This document shows positions 56,866 to 64,000 of a stretch of DNA of 64,000 nucleotides, one piece after another. The notes beneath the pieces were generated by a model. It saw only the letters and a list, made by a program, of their open reading frames with translations. It ran no database searches and was not told the DNA's origin. Numbering within the stretch: the stretch's first letter is position 1; the number at the start of each line of letters is the position of its first letter. The translations under genes were made by a program, and so were the position numbers. Location of the stretch: the NCBI GenBank assembly GCA_022453515.1, contig JAJNNY010000053.1, positions 186,001 to 250,000 of the forward strand, read 5' to 3'. Source of the stretch: Astrocystis sublimbata (taxonomy: Eukaryota; Ascomycota; Sordariomycetes; Xylariales; Xylariaceae).

Positions 56866-57259
56866 CTCCGCTGTCGTAGCTGATAGGAATACGAAGAGGA
56901 AAGAGACTTGTGGGGGAGGGATCTAATCATCGCACTCGGGCAAATATGTTGTTGCAGAGGAGAGAGGTTGTCAGGGCTCGCGTATGCACAAAGGCCTCGT
57001 GCCACCACTGGGAGTGGCACCTCAAAGGTGTATGGGAGACCTGATTCTGTATTGTGTCTCTGCAGAAGGAAGAATAAAAGGAAGGGTGGAAGCCCAAGGG
57101 CCCTGGAGTTTTGTACAGAAGCTAGGTCACCTGACTGGCGTAGCCTGGCTCCTGCCCTTCGACCTGTGCCTGCCCTCACAGAGGTGGTGTTAACAACAAC
57201 CGATGGCGGGCGTCGTCTCTATACCAGCCAGTACTGTACCAAGCCAGGCCATGCACAGT

Positions 57260-57447
57260 AAAATATCCAGTATTACTTTGCTCCTTTTAAATGTTTAACT
57301 AGGAAATAACAATTAATTATCTATTGATTAATAATAACTAAATAATTATTATGTGTTTATTAAGTGTTTATTGATTTTATTAAATAGAATTTAACTATCA
57401 ATATATAGTTAAAAAATCAAAAATCAAAAATAAGACTTGATACTTCA
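57260..57447. other. Strongly AT-rich segment
   Basis: Nearly pure A/T with TAATTAA and TTATTAAA words, in sharp contrast to the GC-balanced surroundings. This is the composition expected of a sequence heavily mutated by repeat-induced point mutation, or of a 3' flank; no element can be recognised in it. Confidence 0.5.
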
Positions 57448-58841
57448 TTACTCTGTATAACTATACTCGCTGTCCAGATCTGGGGCTTCTATCGTATCTA
57501 TGTTTAATGCATTTGCTAACATGTCACTAAACACCTCGTCCTCCATCTTATCTGTTATAATGTCGGTCTCCTTACGCTTGCGCTTTCCATTTCGCTTTCC
57601 CTTTCCCTTGCCCTCGTTCGCCCCTACAAAAGATGGATGCTCTAGCTGGAAACCCCTACAGGCGATAGTCGCAAACTTGCCGGCGTCATCGATAGGAAGA
57701 TGTCCTATCTTGATTGCAAGTTTGCGTAGCGTAGTCTCGCGAATCCATTTCCCAGGGGTAGGGAAAAAAGGGATATTAGCATAGGTAAGGCGGTCTCTCC
57801 ACCACCCATCAACTTCGAACCTTTGTCGTCGCAAAATGCCGATTAGAAACGCGAAGTAAAAATACCTCATTGATGGGCGGTGATTGTTTAAGAATTTGAG
57901 AGTTCGTCCGTGAAGCTCCTTCCCTCTGGGAGGAAAGCAGCCAGGCATAGGCTCCTTTTCGCGGTCGGCCTTATCCGAAACTACCACCTTAAGACCACTG
58001 CCGTCTGTAGTAGGTATAATGGCTATCCTCGCGTCATCGAGCATTCCTGTATACTGTTTACACAGAGGAATTCCATTGCTGACACTCCAGATATGTCCGT
58101 CCGAATTATTGCTAGGCCCAAACAGATGGACTGCTGCTGGCTCATCCACGTTGTAGCTAACGATGTGAACAACAGTAATCATCCATGGGGGTAGATGTTG
58201 TCCGGTTATTGGACACCAGATCCATCTGTCTCGCCTGTCATTTATCGCGCCGTAGGCCTCGATGACGTCTTCCCGCTAGCATTCTTGCTTGCCAGGGTCG
58301 CGGAGGTTCTTGATCGTCACTGTGGCCCCCGAAGGATCCTGGATCCGTGAAATTGATTGGTCGATGGATGCCCAATCTTCGGCATGGGCACGTTTGTTCC
58401 ATATCTCCGCATCAATCTCCCTGGCTGCAAGCTCAAATCTCGACGTACGCATATGAGCCCTCTTCAAAAATAGAGCGCAAAGCTCTCGGCCTTGGCGCTT
58501 CATCTCGTCTTCAAACTGGCCGCGTGTCATCTCGAGCGAGCCATCTAGCCAACTCGTTCTATTCGACTGGTTAGCCATTATCGCTCGAGCAAGATTAATG
58601 GGATAACTCACCTAAGGTCCTGTATCGTCGCTTGTGCCGCCTTCAATGCGGAGTCCACCGCCTTTGTATTCTGATCGTGAACTTGAAGCTGATACTTCAT
58701 GCGGGTCTCGTCGTAAATGTCCGCCGCCTTCATCTTCTGATCGTGAGCTTGAAGCCGAGACTTCATGCTGGTCTCGTCGTCAATGTCGATAGGTCTGTGT
58801 GTACGGCTCCCAAGTGCTAGATGGTCCGTTTTGCTTTGCAT
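57448..58841 (-). pseudogene. Fungal HNH-nuclease-domain protein interrupted by an in-frame TAG
   Basis: Two exons on the minus strand, 58612-58841 and 57448-58558 (GTGAGT donor; acceptor GAATAG). The N-terminal part is helical with a duplicated motif (QAHDQKMKAADIYDETRMK / QVHDQNTKAVDSALK), followed by LDGSLEMTRGQFEDEMKRQG. The HNH-type region starts at DVIEAYGAINDRR, WCPITGQHLPPWM, VVHIVSYN, then WSVSNGIPLC, RIAIIP, and the family block GKELHGRTLKFLNNHRPSMRYFYFAF. A single TAG at 58276-58278 sits just before DVIEAYG, where relatives often carry Trp or another residue; TGG to TAG is a CpA-to-TpA change on the other strand. The second His/Phe-Asp part of the HNH site (normally H..FD) reads YTGMLDDA and is degraded. 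Either a pseudogene or, less likely, a gene with an unseen intron here. Confidence 0.7.
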
Positions 58842-60027
58842 AAATTATATATAAATGCTTCTTAGGGGCTTTGAAGGTTGACGGCAGTGCAGTGGTGAGG
58901 GAGGAAACGACTGCTCCATGGCAGTGCTTCTGCCCACGCTTTTGTACCTGTGGCGGGCAGGCATTTTCATCTGGTGTACGTGGCCTACTTGATAAGGTTC
59001 AGTCGGCGAGCTCAAAACAGTCGTATTACGAGGCAATACGGGACTTAGTCACGCCGGTCGTAGTGGACAGCCGGCCATGTGAGGTAGTTTTGGTACCTAC
59101 ATAGAGGTAGTGTTTTATACTTTGGGCCAGCCGTATTTCGCGTCGTCTATTACTCATATGGTGAGAATAACAACTGTGTATACATTACTGATTCTAATGT
59201 GTATATGTAACTATGTGCAAAGAAAGGGCAAGCGTCTCACGCCAAACGGACGTCTTGATAAGGATCAAACCATTATATAATTGCTGCTTAGGTAGTTTCT
59301 GATTAGGTGATGTGCAGTCTTGGTGTTTTCTAATGGTCGGTCTTTCTTGACCGTGGTTATATGTTCCCAGCACCATTACCTACCTCACTAGGTAACAATT
59401 GGTTGAGCTGAGCTTGAGCAAAAGCGGCTAGCGTACTTCAGTAAGCCCAGCTAGTCGCACTAAGGAGTCTGTACGCTCTAGCATGCGGTACTCTAGTATC
59501 TAGTTCGCAGGTGCCCGTAGACCTACTTACCTGATTCGGTGAAATACCGGCGCTAAGCCTGACGCGCCCGCAGCTGACCCCGCGTCGAGACTCGATTATC
59601 GATAACGTGTCTTGAAGATGGATGACCCTGATCAGCACATGACGTATAATCTTCGAGGTCGCATTCGACTAACCTTATCTGTGTGTGCTTGGCGATAGTC
59701 ATCCAAAACACACGACGGAAACGCTTTACTGACTTGATTGAACTCCATCCACGTACCTAGGTATCACCAGAGGCATGCTGCAGAGCAAATGCTGGAGGTA
59801 GAACTTAGAAGGCTCTTCTTCAAGGTTGTAGGTTCTAGGTTCTATTGCTTATTTTCCCCTTTGAAAGTCAGTATTGGCACTAATCATCACCAAATAAGTA
59901 GCTGCCTTACTAACAACTTGACAGCAGCTGCCTACACCAATGTCGATCCCTCACACCTCGACACCCCGCGATCTACACCCTTTATCGACCAGATGATCCC
60001 CACAGCTGCAGCCATACTTCCCACGAC
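58842..60027. other. Intergenic interval, 1.2 kb
   Basis: No supported gene. Upstream side of the broken HNH gene and of ATG6. TACCTAGGTA word near 59754-59763. Confidence 0.45.
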
Positions 60028-61601
60028 ATGTATTGCCAGAAGTGCCGATATCCACTGAAGCTGGACGGGTCGTTGTCAGATCTGAATCCTGCTGCCTACG
60101 ATCTTTTAGTCGGTTAGCTCTGTCCCGTTGCAAGATGGTGTATTGCTTGCTTGCTGACGCGCAACCTCAAACTCTAGCCTCGTCAGCCCAACAGCCACCG
60201 AAACGTTTGCAATCCGCGCGCGCGTCTTATCCCCACGAACCCGAGCGACGAGCTCTATACGACAGAGTATTCAAAAGCACCGGTCCACCAACGTTCAAGA
60301 AGCAGGGCAGTGCCGTGCGCGGCGACGGCCATCCCCGCGACAGTTCCGCCATGTCCTTCGTGCTTCTGACCGAGTCGCAAGTCGCGCCACCGAGGTTGAC
60401 ACAACCCCACGAACAACCTGTCCCCAGTCAGCAGCGGCGATCATCCTTCACACCAAGCCAGCGCCCTGACAGTAGGGCCGCCCAACCCCACGAGGCGGAG
60501 CGCATCAACAGACTATTCGAGATTTTATCTGCGCGGTCTGACATCGACCACCCGGTTTGCGTCGAGTGTGCCGAGATGCTGGTGGATGGGCTTCAGAAGA
60601 GGTTGGAATCCAGCGTGCGCGAACGAGACGCGTATGCTAGCTACTTGAAACAAGTCCAGGCCGATGTGCCTACTGAGGAGGAAGTTGCTGAAGCGGAAAG
60701 TCGGCTTGGCAAGGCCAGAAAGGAAGAAGACGAGAACATGAAGGAATTGACGGAACTGGAGGAAGAAAAGGCAGCTCTGGATGCAGAAATAATGGCCCTC
60801 GAGGAGGAATCCCAGAAGCTGGACGCCGAGGAGGAGCAATTCTGGCGGGACCGCAACGCCTTTGGCTCCAAGCTCACCGAGTTCCAGAACGAAAGAGACA
60901 GCATCAACTCCAAATTCGACCACGACTCCCAGCTCCTGACGAAACTCCAACGCGCAAACGTATACAACGATACCTTCTCCATCCATCACGATGGCAACTT
61001 TGCCACCATCAACGGCCTCAGGTTAGGCCGGCTATCGTCCAAACCTGTGGATTGGCCCGAGATCAACGCCGCTTGGGGCCAAGCGCTCCTCCTAGTCACC
61101 ACGGTAGCCGATAAGCTCGGATACAAATTCGACGGCTACGAACCCCAGCCGATGGGTTCGGCATCCAAGATAATACGTTACGAACACATATCGCCTTCCT
61201 CGAGTCGGATAAACGCGAATAGGACAGGACCTCCCCCAGCGCCGAAGAAGAGCGTGCTCGATCTCTACTGCACAGGAGATCTTCCGCTACAGATGCTGTG
61301 GAACAGGAGCTTCGACAAGGGCATGGTGGCATTCTTGGAGCTGGTTAGGCAGCTGGGCGTCTTCGTGCACGAGCAGACCAAGGCGGACACGGGTACCCAC
61401 GCGTACTCATCTACCCCACTGGTCTTGCCTTACAAGATCGAGGGCGATAAGATTGGGGACGATAGAATCGGCCATTTCAGTATAAGGCTGGGAATCACGA
61501 ACGACGAGGGGTGGACAAAGGCGTGCAAGTTCGGGCTGACGTGTTGCAAGTTTCTCATTGCGCATGCGAGCAATGTAAGCTATTTAGCGAATGGGCGTTG
61601 A
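60028..61601 (+). CDS. ATG6: Autophagy and vacuolar sorting protein Atg6 / Vps30 (Beclin-1)
   Basis: Core subunit of both PI3-kinase complexes (Vps34, Vps15, Atg6 with Atg14 or Vps38). Two exons, 60028-60112 and 60178-61601; 502 residues. The first exon supplies the conserved start MYCQKCRYPLKLDGSLSDLNPAAYDLL. Then a Ser/Pro-rich linker with SFVLLTESQV, the BH3-like segment RINRLFEILSARSDIDHPVC.EC, a long coiled coil (about residues 165-270, rich in Glu and Leu), and the BARA/ECD domain (FSIHHDGNFATINGLRLGRL, WPEINAAWGQALLL, GDLPLQMLWNRSFDKGMVAFL, IRLGITNDEGWTKACKFGLT). The intron has donor GTTAGC and acceptor TCTAG. The C-terminus ends soon after NVSYLANGR; GTAAGC at 61575 could be a last donor, so the final ten residues are uncertain. 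Confidence 0.93.
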
Positions 61602-62739
61602 TGGCATGCCTGACTACGGGCGGGGTTTATGGCATGATTTAAATATACCTAGGTACCAAGATTGGGGTCCAGTGGCTTTTTTTAGACTATATGGGAGAGC
61701 GAATTAATGTCTCGATGTTCAAACATGGTCTTAGAGTTGGAGGGCATTGACACCCGATCGCGACATCACCTTTGGACGGTCTGACTGAGGACCGTGAAAG
61801 ATAGCTGTGTATTTCTGACCGAAATTGTTACTATGCCAGGAATGCTGTATCATTGACTGTGGGATTTCACCCCTTGGAGAGACATTCTCGCTGTAACTCT
61901 GCTTATGTAATTCCACTTACAATAACACTTTACAGGCAGGCAGTCTTGGCGCTGAACTCGATGAGGGGAATCGTCGGTGCAACCAACTACTGTCCTGCTC
62001 TCACCGAATTCATGATTCGATTGCGATTTGTTCCACGCATGGGGCGGTGTTTTCCCAGCCCCCAACAGCTTGAGCATGACTCTGCGGTCGCTTGCTGACG
62101 TGGTGGGTGATCCCTACCGAACCTACCTCAGGGCGGGTGCGAACTCATGCATGTTTTCCGGATTGCAGCTATGCAAACGGTATCCAGCGAATGGCAAGGT
62201 TGCTCTTCGGTGAACGAAACTTGATATCCTCCATGCGACGGTTTGCCTTACAGCCCTGCTCGAACACAGCAAACAGATTATGTTCAAACAGGTACAGGAG
62301 CTACATTGTAGCCCGATAACACTGTTGGCAGCAACGGCCGTGCGACAAAAACCTGGGTCGGGTCTTGGTCGGCCTCCCACTTTTCCCCTTGTCCATTCGC
62401 TTCGGGAGCCCGTTTGCTGATTCTGATTCGGAAGCAGGCATGTAATGTAAGTATACGTGGGTTGTCTTAAGCTGTGGCACTGCAGATATCCGCCCCTCCC
62501 CATCATCAAACGGTTTTGGCAGCGAACACGCTTACGAGTAAGACTGGCGATATAATACAGCGATACATTGCCCCCCACACGCGCACTCGTCCATCATGGC
62601 AATCGACTCATGATACTGCAAGCAGCACGCTTGATACTGGCGACCCCTGTCTCAAACCTTGTCCATTCCCTTGGCAGTGAAGTGAACATCACCTTACAAT
62701 ATCTTCTGGGACTGGCCCTCTCGGCACTCAGAAAAACCA
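61602..62739. other. Intergenic interval, 1.1 kb
   Basis: Downstream of ATG6 and promoter side of the methyltransferase. Overlapping short ORFs on both strands without recognisable content; no RNA gene seen. Confidence 0.45.
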
Positions 62740-63982
62740 ATGGCCGAACTGTCAGCCCATCCACGCTTATCGCCGCAGGGCGACGGCGAGGTGCAGGTCC
62801 GCAATGTGCCAGCTGTGGTCAGCGACTATGTGAAATCTACCGGGGATACGAACGGAGCAATCAAGGCCTACCTCATGGAGAGAAACCTGAACTTCAGAAC
62901 CTTGAGCGAATTGAGAGACAAGGTAACTCCAACAAGCCGCGAGAATCGTTCGTTGCCTGCGGTGTATTGCTTGCTCTGTCTGACACTGCAAACCACAGGG
63001 TTGGAAAAACCCGGCCGGTGATGAGTATTTCGCCAAGCAGCGCCACCGGGCGGACAACTCGGACGACGAGCAAGCTCTGCGCTTCTTCGACATGATGAAA
63101 CGCGTCGGACAAACCGTCCACCGCGCAACCGGTGCCTTCAACATCCACGCACAACCGGGAGAACCGACGGCCATCCTCGATATGTGCATGGCGCCCGGAG
63201 GCTTCTTGGATGTTGCCTTGGCGTGCAATCCGGAAGCCCACGCCAAGGCCTTCAGTCTTCCTCCTGAGAAAGGCGGACACACGGTTCTGATCCCGCCACG
63301 CCCCAACATCGCCATCAACCTCGTCGACATCACCATGCTAGCGGCGGACATGGACGTCGAGACCATCCCCCCCGAGCACCCCGACGCTTGCGAGTTTCTC
63401 GCGCGCCAATTCGCCCCCGAGGACGCTTTTGACATCGTCATCTGCGACGGCCAGGTTCTCCGCACGCACCATCGCGAGGCGTACCGCGAGATCCGCGAGC
63501 CCGCGCGCTTGCTGTTCACACAGCTCGCCCTCGGTCTCGAGCACATGAAGCCCGGCGGCACCATGCTGGTGCTGCTGCACAAGATCGAGTCGTGGCGGTG
63601 CGTGCTTCTTCTGCGCACGTTTTCCGCTTTCGCACATGTGAGATTGTTTAAGCAGAAAGGGCCCCATGCGAAGCGCTCGTCGTGCTACCTGATTGCCTCT
63701 AACGTCCAGCCGCGACATCGTGATGCGCAAGAGGCTGTGCGGGCGTGGAAGATGCTTTGGAAGGTTGCGACGTTTGGGACTGAGGAAGAGTATTGCGCCG
63801 CGGTCCAGAAGCTGGAGCCGGGCGTCGAGGACGTGCTGGGGGATTTTGGGGAGACGCTTTTGGGGTTGGGAAATAGGGTGTGGGAGACGCAGGCTGAGGC
63901 GCTGGGACGCGCGCCGTTTGTGAATGGCGAGAGGGCTTGGAGGCCTGGCCAGACTGGCAGTCCTAGAGTTGTTCGTAATTGA
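62740..63982 (+). CDS. FtsJ-like (RrmJ-fold) methyltransferase
   Basis: SAM-dependent 2'-O-ribose methyltransferase fold, 388 residues, two exons 62740-62922 and 62999-63982 (GTAACT donor, CACAG acceptor). SAM site ILDMCMAPGGFLDVAL (about 120-135), the acidic strand FDIVICDGQ (about 205-213), LLFTQLALGLEHMKPGGTMLVLL, and HKIESW (about 255) with the Lys expected of the K-D-K-E tetrad, then the aromatic/basic KQKGPHAKRSSCYLIASN typical of the family. The N-terminal 60 residues are helical and unassigned. The C-terminal 60 residues are Trp- and Glu-containing. Target RNA cannot be told; nothing next to it suggests a pathway. The stop is 18 bases from the window end. Confidence 0.85.
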
Positions 63983-64000
63983 TGATAATAAGATCATAGA

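Overview
The window is nuclear DNA of a filamentous ascomycete, most likely a sordariomycete. Genes are split by short introns (about 50-270 bases) with GTAAGT-like donors and CTAAC-like branch sites, intergenic gaps are 0.5-3.8 kb, and nearly every recognisable protein is of Pezizomycotina type. No bacterial operons, rRNA, tRNA or CRISPR were seen. All exon models were built by hand from reading frame, splice signals and family knowledge; no search was run.

Layout. 1-1202 (-) ERD2-type receptor, cut by the window edge; 1887-4355 (+) inner kinetochore AME1/CENP-U; 4.4-8.1 kb gene-poor; 8152-8456 (+) a 60-residue Cys-rich protein, followed in the same frame by a long repeat-bearing ORF to 10025; 11839-13134 (-) conserved unknown; 14231-15176 (-) ribosomal protein uS17 (S11); 16129-17247 (-) Gfd2-like RNase H-fold protein; 18.0-18.4 kb an inverted repeat; 19454-24101 (+) KNL1/Spc7; 25689-29375 (+) a membrane protein and a Pro/Ala/acidic protein sharing one frame; 29534-31130 (-) Atg14; 31773-32610 (+) small conserved protein; 32.7-37.1 kb an unusual non-coding array; 37396-38152 (+) conserved unknown; 40028-41619 (+) casein kinase 2 alpha; 42431-44478 (-) O-methyltransferase; 45195-46537 (-) PTH11-like membrane protein; 47739-49058 (+) short-chain dehydrogenase; 49641-53078 (-) Scm3/HJURP; 53.5-58.9 kb a stretch of broken genes; 60028-61601 (+) Atg6/Beclin; 62740-63982 (+) FtsJ-like methyltransferase.

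Two functional themes recur. Three centromere/kinetochore genes (AME1/CENP-U, KNL1/Spc7, Scm3) lie within about 51 kb, and two partners of the autophagy PI3-kinase complex I (Atg14, Atg6) lie 29 kb apart.

The most unusual structure is at 32.7-35.6 kb: about 22 hairpins in one orientation, roughly 135 bases apart, each with a (T)GGGG(G) loop. The stem sequences differ from unit to unit but stay complementary. A CACAAACCAAAAC-like single-stranded motif recurs between them. This looks like a structured non-coding RNA or a structure-preserving repeat, and I do not recognise it as a described family.
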